A stretch of 64,000 nt of DNA from Paucidesulfovibrio longus DSM 6739 (lineage in GTDB: Bacteria; Desulfobacterota; Desulfovibrionia; Desulfovibrionales; Desulfovibrionaceae). The notes beneath the pieces were generated by a model. That model did not search any database and was not told the origin of the DNA. It was given only the letters and a program-made list of their open reading frames with translations. The DNA lies in NCBI RefSeq assembly GCF_000420485.1, contig NZ_ATVA01000017.1, positions 1 to 64,000 on the forward strand, read 5' to 3'. Made by a program: the position numbers and the translations under genes. Of this stretch, positions 7,677 through 16,939 are shown one piece after another; within the stretch, counting starts at the first letter, position 1; every line of letters starts with the position of its first letter.

Positions 7677-7744
7677 TATCCTTCATCACTCCTTCCTTCT
7701 TCGAGAAATTTTGGCTCCCCCCTTCAGGGAGCCTTTCTCGTTTC
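7677..7744 (+). ncRNA. Putative sigma-54-dependent small RNA, copy 2
   Basis: The predicted RNA of about 68 nt is nearly identical to copy 1. It begins UUAUCCUUCAU, carries UCCUUCCUUC, and ends in the hairpin GGCUCCC-CCCUUCA-GGGAGCC (7713-7719 with 7727-7733). The outer stem CGAGAAA (7702-7708) with UUUCUCG (7734-7740) is conserved although the bases between the stems changed. The few substitutions fall in the linkers, not in stems or the CCUUC motifs, which suggests selection on structure and seed. Read-through would reach the DUF4911 gene 73 bases later, so a leader-RNA role for this copy cannot be excluded. Confidence 0.65.
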
Positions 7745-7816
7745 TGGGCCTGAGAAGTGGGGCCATTCTGCCTGCTTCGCCTTGACGCTTCCCTGCCTGA
7801 CCGGGCATAGGGGGGC

Positions 7817-8173
7817 ATGTCCAACTCCACGCACGACGCCGCCCCGCAGGGCAAGGCGCGCAAGCCGAAGCGGGTTCGTCCGCGCCGGGGCCGGGTCTTT
7901 CCCGCGCCGGACTGGTCCGCGCGCGCGTATGTGCGCGTGGCCCGCTCGGACGTGGCTTTGTTCCGTTTTCTGCTCGAAGCCTGGGACAACCTGGCGCTGT
8001 TCACGGTGGTGGACCGCGCCGCAGGCATTCTCATGCTCCGGTTCAGCGCACATCAGGAGCGCGAAGTGCGCCTTTTCCTGGAGGCGGCCCGCTCGGAAAT
8101 CGCGGTGGAGCCGGTCTGCTGGCCGGGAGCGGACGCAGCGGGCGCCGGGCCTGTGCCGCCGATGAAGCTGTAG
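7817..8173 (+). CDS. DUF4911 domain protein
   Basis: This 118-residue protein has a basic N-terminal tail (GKARKPKRVRPRRGR) and then a compact domain, ARAYVRVARSDVALFRFLLEAWDN through EREVRLFLEAA, that resembles DUF4911. That family is a small ACT-like fold found in Desulfovibrio and Geobacter, and its function is unknown. No good Shine-Dalgarno is evident; AGGGGGGC just before the ATG is the best candidate. It lies between the second small RNA and a strong terminator. Confidence 0.75.
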   Translation: MSNSTHDAAPQGKARKPKRVRPRRGRVFPAPDWSARAYVRVARSDVALFRFLLEAWDNLALFTVVDRAAGILMLRFSAHQEREVRLFLEAARSEIAVEPVCWPGADAAGAGPVPPMKL

Positions 8174-8200
8174 CTGACCGGATTGTGGTTGACCGCAACG

Positions 8201-8234
8201 AAAGAGCCCGCTCCTTGGAGCGGGCTCTTTTATT
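8201..8234. terminator. Strong bidirectional intrinsic terminator
   Basis: AAAGAGCCCGCTCC and GGAGCGGGCTCTTT form a 14-bp stem with a 2-base loop, flanked by A-rich and T-rich ends (TTTTATT on the plus strand). It follows the DUF4911 gene by 27 bases and can also stop transcripts coming from the NhaB gene on the minus strand. Confidence 0.9.
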
Positions 8235-8235
8235 C

Positions 8236-8281
8236 GGGGTTCTCAGGGGCCGCGGGCCCCTGAGCCGCCGGAGGCATTCTT
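8236..8281. repeat. Palindromic mosaic repeat, copy C (right half only)
   Basis: Only the right end of the element is present: GGGGTTCTCAGGGGCCGCG, its pairing arm GGGCCCCTGA, and then GCCGCCGGAGGCATTC. The left end and middle hairpins are missing. It directly follows the bidirectional terminator. Confidence 0.7.
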
Positions 8282-8305
8282 CCTCCTCCGGCCTCTCTCT
8301 TCGGC

Positions 8306-9973
8306 CTAGTGGCCGCTGAAGTGCAGCACGCTCACGAGCCAGTGCTCGATTTCGGGCATGTACCAGGTGGCGGTCAGTCCGGCGATGGACATGGTGATGG
8401 TGTACGGCAGGGCCAGCATGACCATGCGCATGTAGGACAGGCGGATGACCGGAGCCAGGGCCGAGGTCAGCAGGAAGAGGAAGGCGGCCTGTCCGTTGGG
8501 GGTGGCTACGGACGGGATGTTCGTGCCGGTGTTGATGGCCACGGCCAGGGCGTTGAACTGCTCCTTGATGGCCACGAGCTGCTGTGCGGCGGCCTGCGGG
8601 AACTGCGCCAGGAACTCGTGCGAGTTGACCTTGTAGTCGGTCAGGCCGGCCATGATGTCGTGTCCGGACATGGTCACGCCGGGCACCGCGCCCATGACCT
8701 CGGTGAAGTGCATCTTGGTTTCCGAGATGTACACCGTGGCCACGAAGACGTTGTCCGAGATCATGGAGAGCAGACCGTTGGCCAGGTAGTAGGCCGCGAG
8801 CTGCTGCTTGCCCTGGAGGCTGAGCACGAAGTTGATGATGCCCTTGAAGAGGTGCTGGTCGTGGATCACGGCCACGATGGCGAAGAAGACCACGAGCAGC
8901 GCGGTGAAGGGCAGGGCTTCTTCAAAGGCCTTGCCGATGCGGTTTTCCTCGATCACGCCGTTGAGGGCGGTGAGCAGCACGATGATGGACAGGCCGATGA
9001 TGCCGACTTCGGCCAGGTGCAGGGCCAGGGCCAGAATCAGCCAGATCGCGGCGCAGGCCTGGATGAGCAGGCGGGCCTTGCCGGCCAGGCCAAGGGCCTC
9101 CTCGCTGCGGGTGGCTTCTTCCAGCAGGACCGAGCGGACGTTGCCGGGCAGGAAGTGGCCGTAGCCGAAGATGTGGAATTTCTCGACGGCGACGCAGGTC
9201 AGCAGGCCCACGATGAGCACGGGCATGGAGATGGGCGCGACGTAGACGAAGAACTCGACGAAGTGCCAGCCCATTTCCGAAGCGATGAGCAGGTTCTGGG
9301 GCTCGCCCACCAGGGTGCAGACGCCGCCGAGCGCGGTGCCCACGGCGCCGTGCATCATGAGGTTGCGCAGGTAGCCCCGAAATTCCTTGAGATCCTCGCG
9401 GGCCATTTCCTTCACGGCTTCGTCGTTGAGCAGGTCGTGCCCGCCCTTGGCCGCGACTCCGGAAGCGTATCGGTGGTAGACGTTATAAAAGCCGTAGGCC
9501 ACGGCGATGATAACGGCGGTGACGGTCAGGGCGTCGAGAAATGCGGAGAGAAACGCTCCCGCAAAGCAGAAGAGCAGCGAAATGGCGATCTTGGATTGAA
9601 TCTTGACGAGCAGCTTGGTGAAGGTGAACTGGAGCAGTTCCTTCATGAAGTGGATGCCCGCGACCATGAAGATCAGCAGCAGGATCACGGGAAAGTTGTT
9701 CAGGGCTTCGTGATAGACGGTTTCCGGGCTGGTCATGCCCAGGAACACGGCCTCGATGGCCAGCAGGCCGCCCGCGGGAAGCGGGTAGCACTTCAGGGCC
9801 ATGGCCAGGGTGAAGATGAATTCGCAGATCAAGACCCAGCCCGTTACGAACGGACCGGCAACCTGCAACAGAATGGGGTTGAGGATAAGAAAGCCTATGA
9901 TGCAGAGCTTGTACCACGTCGGCGCATTGCCGAGCAGGTTTCTCTGTAAGGCTTGTGCAATCGTTTTCGGCAC
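8306..9973 (-). CDS. nhaB: Na+/H+ antiporter, NhaB family
   Basis: A 555-residue inner-membrane protein with about twelve hydrophobic helices resembles NhaB throughout, for example [12 protein letters not shown] at the N-terminus, [17 protein letters not shown] and [19 protein letters not shown]. NhaB exchanges cytoplasmic Na+ for H+. I chose the GTG at 9973 because AGAAGGAGAA lies 7 bases upstream; the longer frame adds only ten residues without a site. A DASS Na+-symporter lies upstream on the same strand, so this gene may return the sodium that the symporter imports. Confidence 0.9.
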   Translation of the reverse strand: MPKTIAQALQRNLLGNAPTWYKLCIIGFLILNPILLQVAGPFVTGWVLICEFIFTLAMALKCYPLPAGGLLAIEAVFLGMTSPETVYHEALNNFPVILLLIFMVAGIHFMKELLQFTFTKLLVKIQSKIAISLLFCFAGAFLSAFLDALTVTAVIIAVAYGFYNVYHRYASGVAAKGGHDLLNDEAVKEMAREDLKEFRGYLRNLMMHGAVGTALGGVCTLVGEPQNLLIASEMGWHFVEFFVYVAPISMPVLIVGLLTCVAVEKFHIFGYGHFLPGNVRSVLLEEATRSEEALGLAGKARLLIQACAAIWLILALALHLAEVGIIGLSIIVLLTALNGVIEENRIGKAFEEALPFTALLVVFFAIVAVIHDQHLFKGIINFVLSLQGKQQLAAYYLANGLLSMISDNVFVATVYISETKMHFTEVMGAVPGVTMSGHDIMAGLTDYKVNSHEFLAQFPQAAAQQLVAIKEQFNALAVAINTGTNIPSVATPNGQAAFLFLLTSALAPVIRLSYMRMVMLALPYTITMSIAGLTATWYMPEIEHWLVSVLHFSGH

Positions 9974-10124
9974 AGTTGTTCTCCTTCTAATCGTTGGCGA
10001 CAAACTATCGTTCGGCCCGGTGGCCGATGCGATATTGCGGTCCGCCCCTGCCCGGACGACACGCTCTGTTAAGGCATTCGAAGCACAGTAGCCGTTTCCT
10101 TTCGAGCAGGCAACGCTTCCGCTT

Positions 10125-11564
10125 TTAGAATCTCCCCGTATGGCAGGAATCGCCGATGGTCACCGTGGGGCAAAGGCCCTTGAGATCCCCCTGCGGATAG
10201 GGCTGGAGGATGCTGTAGGAGCTGCCCTGGGTTTTCTGGGCGTGGCCCTGGGTGTCCTCGTCGTCGAAGTAGGCGCCGTTCTCCTCCAGGATGTGCTCGA
10301 TGCGCTTGCGGAATCCTTCCACAAAGAGCTTGCCCGCGCCTTCGAAGGTCATGTTTCCGAGGCGGAACTGCCCCTTGAGCTCGGAAAAGGCCTCCAGGGA
10401 CATGCTGTTCACTTCCAGATCGCTCTGCCGGTTGACCAGCCCCCAGACCAGGCTTCCCGCCGGGATCTCGATGGGCTCTTCCGCGTCGATGATGGTGTGG
10501 GGCATGACGATGCTGTCGCTGCCGATGCGCACGGGGCAATCCTCGCTGCCGCGCAGGAAGGAGTTGAACCCGGTGAAGACCTTCTGGCCCAGGTGGCAGT
10601 GGATGACCTTGCCGCCGTGGGCGTTGACGTCCATGCCTTCGAGCACGGAATTGACGATGTAGCAGTTTTCCTGGGCGTTGGCGCCGTTGCCGAGCTGGGA
10701 GTTCTCCACGTAGGCGCGCTGGGCCACGAGCACGTTCTCGCCGATCTGGGTGTCGCCCTTGACCACGGCGTACGGGCTGACCAGGGCGGACTCGGGAACG
10801 TCCGAGGGCAGTTCCGGAACCACCGAGGCGTAGACCGGCATGAAATCCTCCTTGCGGCTCTCCAGGAAGTCCATGAAGTCGCCGCGCGGGGTCTTGCCGG
10901 GAGTGTAGTCCACGTACTTCTTCAGCGCGTTTTCCGGATACTGGTACTTGAACTCGAAGGCGTCGTCCGCGCGGACCCAGACCAGGCCGTCGCCGATGTG
11001 CTCGTGGGAAAGCTCCGTGACCTGGACGTAGCTGAACACGCCGACCACGCAGTCGTGCAGGGTGGAGAGGTCCACCGTGCCGAAGGGCTTGAGCAGCAGG
11101 CCCTCGGTGCAGGTGCCGTGGATGTTGGAGTAGTGCAGGGCCACGGTGTTGCGGATGCGGAAGATCTCCAGGCTTTCGGGGTCGTGGGAATTGTTGTGCA
11201 CCAGGGTCTTGAGCAGGATGGAGTTGCGGATGCTGATGATCTCGTCGGCGTAGACGAGCACGTCCTCGTTGCCGACCTTGATCACGGTTCCTTTCTTTTT
11301 CAGCTCGTCTCCGCGGATGTCGCTCTTGTAGAGCACGGCGTTCTCCACCTCGCACTTGCCCAGGAAGTAGGTTCCGGCAAGGCTGGAGCTGTGGAACCGG
11401 AAGTAGAGCGGGTGGTGGGGCGTGAGCGCGTAGAACGCATAGTACTGCGCGAACTTGTCCTCGGCCACGAGGCCGCTGACGTAGGGCCGCACGTCCGCGC
11501 GCGGATTGCGCAGGTTCAGGTTCACGCGGGTCACGATGTGTTCGATGAGTCTCTCCAGTTGCAT
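10125..11564 (-). CDS. Left-handed beta-helix (hexapeptide) protein
   Basis: This 479-residue soluble protein has many imperfect hexapeptide turns of the LbH type in its middle and C-terminal parts (for example [20 protein letters not shown] and [20 protein letters not shown]). Such folds occur in acyltransferases, nucleotidyltransferases and carbonic anhydrases. No substrate can be named, and no catalytic histidine of a known acetyltransferase is evident. The start at 11564 has AAGGAG upstream. It follows the DASS transporter gene by 98 bases on the same strand, suggesting a linked role. Confidence 0.7.
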   Translation of the reverse strand: MQLERLIEHIVTRVNLNLRNPRADVRPYVSGLVAEDKFAQYYAFYALTPHHPLYFRFHSSSLAGTYFLGKCEVENAVLYKSDIRGDELKKKGTVIKVGNEDVLVYADEIISIRNSILLKTLVHNNSHDPESLEIFRIRNTVALHYSNIHGTCTEGLLLKPFGTVDLSTLHDCVVGVFSYVQVTELSHEHIGDGLVWVRADDAFEFKYQYPENALKKYVDYTPGKTPRGDFMDFLESRKEDFMPVYASVVPELPSDVPESALVSPYAVVKGDTQIGENVLVAQRAYVENSQLGNGANAQENCYIVNSVLEGMDVNAHGGKVIHCHLGQKVFTGFNSFLRGSEDCPVRIGSDSIVMPHTIIDAEEPIEIPAGSLVWGLVNRQSDLEVNSMSLEAFSELKGQFRLGNMTFEGAGKLFVEGFRKRIEHILEENGAYFDDEDTQGHAQKTQGSSYSILQPYPQGDLKGLCPTVTIGDSCHTGRF

Positions 11565-11662
11565 GAGCGGCTCCTTCTTCAAGCTATTTCCGCGAAAGGC
11601 GCGGCCGGGCACCTTGCAATGCCCGACCGCGCCCGTTCACAATCAGTTATGATCCACGCTTC

Positions 11663-13159
11663 CTAGCCTCCGGCGGGCAGGGTTACGGCCATGCCCATGA
11701 GAGGCCAGATCACGGCGACGAACAGGGCCAGCACGACCATGAGCAGCACGGACGCCAGAATGCCGTACTTGAAGAACTCGCCGCTGGTGAACTGCCCGGA
11801 ATCGTAGGCGATGGCGTTGGGCGCCGCGCCCACGAGCAGCAGGAAGGGCATTCCCGCGCAGGCCAGGGACGCGAAGAGCACGACCTCGCCGGCCACGCCC
11901 AGGTACGGCGCGATGACGAGCGCCACGGGCAGGGAGATGGCGATGGCGGCCACGTTCATGATGAAGTTGGTCATGACCAGCACGAAGAAGGCGATGGACA
12001 TGATGAACAGGAACCAGTTGGCTTCCTTGAAGAGCGCCAGCCAGTTCACGGCGAGCCACTTGGCCGCGCCCGTTTCCCAGAGGCAGAAGCCGATGGACAT
12101 GGCGCCCGCGAAGAGCAGGATGATGTTCCAGGGCACGGACTCCAGGTCGTCGAGATCAAGGATCTTGAGCACGAAGAAGCTCACGGTGGTGACCAGGAGC
12201 ACGGCGGACTTGTGGAAGCCCTGGAGCGCGGGGATGAAGCTCTGCAGCGACATGAACACGATCACGCCGAGGATGACGCTGGCCGCGATGACCTCGTTGC
12301 GGGTGATGGGCCCCATTTCCTTGTCCAGCCGGGCGACCTTCTCGCGCAGGCCGGGAATGACCTTCTTTTCCGGCTTGAAGAAGATCATGAAGAATCCCCA
12401 GAGCAGGAAGACCATGCCCCAGCCGATGGGGAAGTTGTAGAAGGCGAACTTGAAGAAGGTGATGTCCGCGCCCATGAGCTCCTTGTAGAAGCCCAGGGCC
12501 ACCATGCCGCGCGCCGCGCCGAGCAGGGTGATGATGGAGCCCGCGCCCGCCACGTAGGCCATGCCGATGAACAGGCCCTTGCCGAACTTGGTGACCTTGT
12601 TGCCTTCGCCGTAGAGCGCGTAGATGGCCAGCAGCAGCGGGTAGATGGTGGCGGCCACCGCGGTGTGGGCCATGAAGTGGGTCAAAAACGCGGTGACCAC
12701 GAACACGCCCAGATAGATCATGCTGGTGCGCTCGCCCACGACCTTGAGCATCTTGTAGGCCAGGCGCTTGGTCAGTCCGGTCTTGGTGAAGACCAGGCCG
12801 ATGACGATGGAACCGAAGATGAACAGCACGGACGGATCCATGAAGTCCTTGAACGCGGCCTTGGAGTCCCAGACGCCCTCGGCGTTGGTGCGCAGGTGGC
12901 AGAGCGTCTGGAGCACGCCGATGAGCAGCGAGGTGATGCCGATGGGCACGACCTCGAAAACCCACCAGGTGCCGGCCCAGAGAAACACGGCCAGCGCGCC
13001 CTTGCCCTCGCGGCTGAGCACGAAGTGCTCGCCCAGCGGGTCGATGGCGTCGGGCCAGGGCGGACAGTAGTAGACCAGGGCGAAGAGCGCCGGTCCGAGC
13101 AGCAAAAAGAACAGGCGCTTCCAGTTGAAGGCCTTTTTATCAATGGCGGCAGTCGTCAT
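11663..13159 (-). CDS. DASS (SLC13) sodium:dicarboxylate/sulfate symporter
   Basis: The 498-residue membrane protein has about 12-14 hydrophobic segments and the SLC13 signature near its C-terminus (VGAAPNAIAYDSGQFTSGEF). An internal copy, LGAARGMVALGF, lies near residue 220. DASS carriers import C4-dicarboxylates, citrate or sulfate with Na+. Sulfate or a dicarboxylate is plausible for this organism, but the sequence does not decide. The ATG at 13159 has GGAGG 10 bases upstream. It lies 53 bases after a CBS-domain gene on the same strand, which may regulate it. Confidence 0.88.
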   Translation of the reverse strand: MTTAAIDKKAFNWKRLFFLLLGPALFALVYYCPPWPDAIDPLGEHFVLSREGKGALAVFLWAGTWWVFEVVPIGITSLLIGVLQTLCHLRTNAEGVWDSKAAFKDFMDPSVLFIFGSIVIGLVFTKTGLTKRLAYKMLKVVGERTSMIYLGVFVVTAFLTHFMAHTAVAATIYPLLLAIYALYGEGNKVTKFGKGLFIGMAYVAGAGSIITLLGAARGMVALGFYKELMGADITFFKFAFYNFPIGWGMVFLLWGFFMIFFKPEKKVIPGLREKVARLDKEMGPITRNEVIAASVILGVIVFMSLQSFIPALQGFHKSAVLLVTTVSFFVLKILDLDDLESVPWNIILLFAGAMSIGFCLWETGAAKWLAVNWLALFKEANWFLFIMSIAFFVLVMTNFIMNVAAIAISLPVALVIAPYLGVAGEVVLFASLACAGMPFLLLVGAAPNAIAYDSGQFTSGEFFKYGILASVLLMVVLALFVAVIWPLMGMAVTLPAGG

Positions 13160-13212
13160 TTGTCCATTTCCTCCTCGAAAATCACTCGGTTTCCCCAATC
13201 GAGCGGGGCCGA

Positions 13213-13764
13213 CTACGGTTTGCAGGCCAGGGTCAGCTCGCGGATTTTCTCGAAAACGTCACCAAGGCGCAGAACGCCCGTGACTTCCTCGCCACGCCGC
13301 ACGATGATCGGCTGATGCACGCCCATGACGAACCGGTGCAGGGCCTTGCCGAGATCGTCGCCCTCGTCCATGAACTCGGTCCGGGCGCAGTGGTGCATGA
13401 TTTCGCCGACCCTGATCTCCGCGCCGTCCCGGCAGAGGTTTTCCAGGGGCTCGGTCCAAAGGTCGTAGTCCTTGTAGAGCTTGGCCACGTAGTCGGCGGA
13501 AAGCGAATTTTCACCTTTCGCCGTGCCGAAGAGGCGCTTGTAATTCGGTTCCAGGGCCATGAACACGTCAAGCATGGTCACTTTGCCCTTGAATTCGCCG
13601 CCGTTGCCGAAGACGAGCGCATCCCTGTGCGCGTGCCCGGCAAGCCCCTTCCGTTCGCGGTCCTCTTCCAGGGCGCGAAAGCAGTCGGAAAGGGTGTCGT
13701 CCACGTCCACACGGACATACTCGGACAACGGCACCATCAGTTCCTTGACAGCGATTGACTTCAT
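13213..13764 (-). CDS. CBS-domain pair protein
   Basis: The 183-residue protein contains two CBS motifs. The first is at about residues 5-70 (VKELMVPLSEYVRVDVDDTLSDCF, then KGKVTMLDVFMAL), and the second at about 118-178 (VGEIMHHCARTEFMDEGDDL, then VTGVLRLGDVFEKI). Paired CBS domains bind adenosyl nucleotides and often gate a neighbouring transporter or enzyme. Here the neighbour is the DASS symporter downstream. GGAGG lies 8 bases before the ATG. This is the first gene of its minus-strand group, so the promoter should lie in 13765-14299. Confidence 0.85.
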   Translation of the reverse strand: MKSIAVKELMVPLSEYVRVDVDDTLSDCFRALEEDRERKGLAGHAHRDALVFGNGGEFKGKVTMLDVFMALEPNYKRLFGTAKGENSLSADYVAKLYKDYDLWTEPLENLCRDGAEIRVGEIMHHCARTEFMDEGDDLGKALHRFVMGVHQPIIVRRGEEVTGVLRLGDVFEKIRELTLACKP

Positions 13765-14299
13765 TCGGGTGTCCTCCCCCTTGCAATGATCCAGATCCCT
13801 CATTTCATTCACGCGGACGAGCGCCAACGGAAAAAGACCCGCGGCTGCGGAAGCAGTCGGATCCTCGTCCTTCGTCAGCCGGAACGTACTGCCTGAGTCT
13901 GCCGGGGGCGCGCGCCAAAAGCGCACACCCCACCCCGGAAGCCTGAATATCCCCGCATCAGGATGTCGGTACTCGTATGGTTGAGCGCATTTCCCGGTCC
14001 GGCGGCGTCTTGAAGACACGGATTCCAGGGTCTGCCTTGGAACGGCGCGGCGCTTGCCTTGCCTCTCCACCCCGGATCCGCGGCCGTCTTCGCACGGCAC
14101 GCCGATCCCAGAGAATACGCTCGGAATTCCTGCCGGATTATCGTCCCGGCAAAATCGTGTCAAGACTTTGTGAAATTTAGCAACAAGCTCGAACGCGAAT
14201 GATTAAAGCGAGTTATGGCTGCGCGATTTCCGGGAAACACGCGGATATCGCGCAGGGAAGCGCGGGGAATTGACTGCTAACTATACGGCGGCGTTTATT
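13765..14299. other. 535-bp intergenic region, promoter of the CBS-DASS group
   Basis: No gene is supported here. On the minus strand, TTGACA (near 14160) followed by GATAAT after 15 bases is a possible sigma-70 promoter, although the spacing is short and the leader would be about 390 bases. TTGTGAAATTTAGCAACAA (14168-14186) is a weak CRP/HcpR-like dyad next to it. The palindrome at 14219-14255 is listed separately. Confidence 0.35.
14219..14255. repeat. 13-bp inverted repeat downstream of the PEP-synthase-like gene
   Basis: CTGCGCGATTTCC (14219-14231) and GGATATCGCGCAG (14243-14255) pair with one mismatch around an 11-base loop. It lies 45 bases after the end of the minus-strand operon but has no T-run. 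It may be a weak terminator, an mRNA-protecting hairpin, or an operator. Confidence 0.5.
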
Positions 14300-16927
14300 T
14301 TATTTCGAAACTTGCCCGACCGGGGCAACAATCGTTCGCAAATCATTTAGCATTTTGGCCTTGGCCCGCTGAACGGCGTTCTGGTCGGCCATGATCATGT
14401 CGATCTGCCGCGTGTGGATGATCATGTAGCCGAGCACCTTGAGCCGCTGCTCCATGAACTCCCGGCCCGCGTCCTTGACGCGCGCGGTCAGGCTGTCCTC
14501 GCGGATGTCGCAGCGGAAGTCGTATTCCTCCAGCACCTCGGCCACGAGCCGGGCCCGGGCCTGGCGCCGGAGCGCGTCCGCAGCCCCGCCCTTGAACCGG
14601 AAGGCCACGTAGTTTTCCTGATGCCGGTCGCTGACCAAGGCTTCCACAAGGCAGAAATGGAAGCCGAAGCGCGATTGCAGGCTGCAAAAATGCTTGGAAA
14701 TCATGAAGTAGTTGCGGATCAGGTATTTGGTGTCCGAGGCCGGGTCCAGGTGCGGGTTCATGGTCGCCTCGAACATGACCGAGAGAAAGCCGCGCGCGTT
14801 GACCGGGGGAGGCCCGTCCCAGGGCACGGCGGTCATGCCCGACCAGAGCGCGAGCATGGGCACGGAGGTGATGTTCGAAAGCCGCACCGTGTTCTCGCGG
14901 GTTTCCTTGCGGAAGCCGTCGTCCAGGTTGATGATCCAGAACTGCATGGGCGACTGGGGCGTGACCAGCTGCTTGGCCGAACGTTCCGGGAAGTTGTCGT
15001 CCTTGCCGAAGCGGAACATCTCCTCCACGGCCTTCTGGTGGCAGAAGCGGGTCACGTCGTGCAGGGTCTTGCAGTTGCGGACCCGGAAATCAACGCTTTC
15101 CGGAGCCAGCAGGTTCAGGGGCAGGACCAGCTCGGCCACTTCCTTGAGCCGCTCGTGGACCTGGGTGCCGACCATGATCGCCTTGCGCGGCCTGGCCCGG
15201 CGCAGCAGCACGTCGCAGCGGCCCTCGTAGACCGCGCCGCGCTCCGCGTCCACCGTGACTTCCAGGCCGGAGGTCAGTGTCGAGGTCGCCCCCGCCAGGG
15301 CGAAGACCGCGGGAATGCCGAATTCGCGGGCCACGTTGGCCAGATGTCCGGCTGCGCCGCCCTCCTCGGCCACCACGGCGGCGGCGCGGGAAAGCAGCAC
15401 GGCCCGGCGCGGCAGCGGCTGGCGCAGCACCATGATCGCCCCCAGGGGAAAGTCCAGGGCGTCCGCGTCGCGCTGGATCACCCGGACCGGTCCGCAGGCC
15501 GCGCCCGGACTGGCCGTGACCCCGCCGGAAAGCAGCAGGGGGGCGCCCTGCACGTCGGCGGGCGGCGGCTTGGGCGCGCCGTCCCGTTCCAGCCCGGTCA
15601 GGGGCCGACTCTGGAGCACGAGCAGACGCCCGTCGTGGTCGAAGGCCCATTCCACGTCCTGGGGCTGGCCGAAATGCCGCTCCAGGGACATGGCCCCCCG
15701 GGCCACCTGGAGCACCTGCTCCTCGGTGAGCGAAGGCAAGGCCCCGGTTTCCGGGTCCAGCTCCTCGCGGGCCACGCCCTCGCCCTCGCGGCAGACGAAG
15801 CGGCTGCGCTTCTGCGCGATGCGGCTGCCCACGATGCGGCCCTCGCGGCGGTGCACGTAGAAAAGATCGGTGCCCCCGCCCCCGTCCACAACGGCCCTGG
15901 CCAGTCCCCAGGCCGCGTTGATCATTTCGTTGTCGGAGCCGGGGTCGAGCGGGTCCACGCTGTAGGCCACGCCTCCGGCAACGGTCCGGACCATTTCCAG
16001 GCAGCCCACGGCCATGCCCGCGGCCTCGTCCGGAATGCCCCGGTGCAGGCGGTAGGCCATGGCCTGGGGGCTGTATTTCGAGGCCACGACCTCGCGGTAC
16101 ACGTCCGGGGCGTTTTCCGTGCAGACGTTGAGCACGGTGCGGTACTGCCCGGCAAAGGAAGCCTCGCGCCCGTCCTCGCCCAGGGAGCTGGACCGCATGG
16201 CCAGGCGCAGGCCCGGCCCTGTCTTGGCCTCCATCTCGCGGCAGCGCATGCGGATGGCGTCCTCCACGTCGCCGGGCAGGGGCGCGCGGATGATGCGCTG
16301 CTGAATCGCGGAGCTGAGGCGCTGCAATTCGTCGGGCTCGTCGTGCGGCGCGCCCTGGATCATGGCGTCGATCTCCTCCTGGAGCCCCAGGTGGGTCAGG
16401 AAAAGCCGCTGGGCATGGGCCGTGACCACAAAGCCGCCGGGCACCGCGAGCCCAAGGCCCGACGCGATTTCTCCCAGGTTGGCCATCTTGGCCCCGGCCA
16501 GGTCCGTGGAGTCGCGGTTCAGGTCCGCAAGCCGAACGGTCAGGGGGCCGTCCTCGTCTTCCGGGACGAGCCCGAGCCGGATGTTGATTTCCGTGCGGAT
16601 TTCCCCGAAACGCTCCATGAGCCTGGGGTGCCGCTCCGGGGCGAGGTCTTCGAGGTGGCGCACCAGGTTGTAGACCGAGGCGCACAGGCGGGTGGCCGAG
16701 CTGCGGATGAAGTGCATCCCGAAGGGACGGAGGCCCCGCAGGGCCTCCTCCATTTCGGTCATGATTTCCAGTGCCGACGAATTGGCGTTCAGCAGCAGCT
16801 TGAAGCTGTGGTAGCGGGCCTTGAACTCGGCCTTGAGGGTTTCCAGGCGTTCGTCCCCGGAATCCTCCGGTTCTCCGCGCCCGAAAAGGCGCCGCAATAT
16901 GCCGATCACGTCAGGCCCGCTTCCCAC
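14300..16927 (-). CDS. PEP synthase-like phosphotransfer protein without the PEP-binding barrel
   Basis: The 875-residue protein has a helical N-terminus (about 1-125), then a PPDK/PEP-synthase ATP-grasp domain (AGAKMANLGEI; LAMRSSSLGEDGREASFAGQ; DVEWAFDHDGRLLVLQSRPL). The swivelling phosphohistidine domain follows, with the catalytic His in EEGGAAGHLANVAREFGIPA. The last ~300 residues are not the PEP/pyruvate TIM barrel, so the enzyme should accept phosphate from ATP on His but pass it to an unknown acceptor. The start is a GTG at 16927 with AGGAAG upstream. It is the last gene of the signalling operon, 12 bases after a two-TM protein. Confidence 0.8.
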   Translation of the reverse strand: MGSGPDVIGILRRLFGRGEPEDSGDERLETLKAEFKARYHSFKLLLNANSSALEIMTEMEEALRGLRPFGMHFIRSSATRLCASVYNLVRHLEDLAPERHPRLMERFGEIRTEINIRLGLVPEDEDGPLTVRLADLNRDSTDLAGAKMANLGEIASGLGLAVPGGFVVTAHAQRLFLTHLGLQEEIDAMIQGAPHDEPDELQRLSSAIQQRIIRAPLPGDVEDAIRMRCREMEAKTGPGLRLAMRSSSLGEDGREASFAGQYRTVLNVCTENAPDVYREVVASKYSPQAMAYRLHRGIPDEAAGMAVGCLEMVRTVAGGVAYSVDPLDPGSDNEMINAAWGLARAVVDGGGGTDLFYVHRREGRIVGSRIAQKRSRFVCREGEGVAREELDPETGALPSLTEEQVLQVARGAMSLERHFGQPQDVEWAFDHDGRLLVLQSRPLTGLERDGAPKPPPADVQGAPLLLSGGVTASPGAACGPVRVIQRDADALDFPLGAIMVLRQPLPRRAVLLSRAAAVVAEEGGAAGHLANVAREFGIPAVFALAGATSTLTSGLEVTVDAERGAVYEGRCDVLLRRARPRKAIMVGTQVHERLKEVAELVLPLNLLAPESVDFRVRNCKTLHDVTRFCHQKAVEEMFRFGKDDNFPERSAKQLVTPQSPMQFWIINLDDGFRKETRENTVRLSNITSVPMLALWSGMTAVPWDGPPPVNARGFLSVMFEATMNPHLDPASDTKYLIRNYFMISKHFCSLQSRFGFHFCLVEALVSDRHQENYVAFRFKGGAADALRRQARARLVAEVLEEYDFRCDIREDSLTARVKDAGREFMEQRLKVLGYMIIHTRQIDMIMADQNAVQRAKAKMLNDLRTIVAPVGQVSK

Positions 16928-16939
16928 GTCGCATGCTTC

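Larger units (their letters stand above)
6458..7816. other. 1.36-kb gene-free region with two sRNA units
   Basis: No convincing protein gene is present here. The region holds a terminator, a 14-bp tandem repeat, two duplicated sigma-54 promoter plus small-RNA units, and one palindromic mosaic repeat between them. Long stretches (about 6700-6950 and 7530-7650) are AT-rich compared with the flanking genes. Frames that cross it have no homology I recognise and biased composition, and were rejected as genes. Confidence 0.8.
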
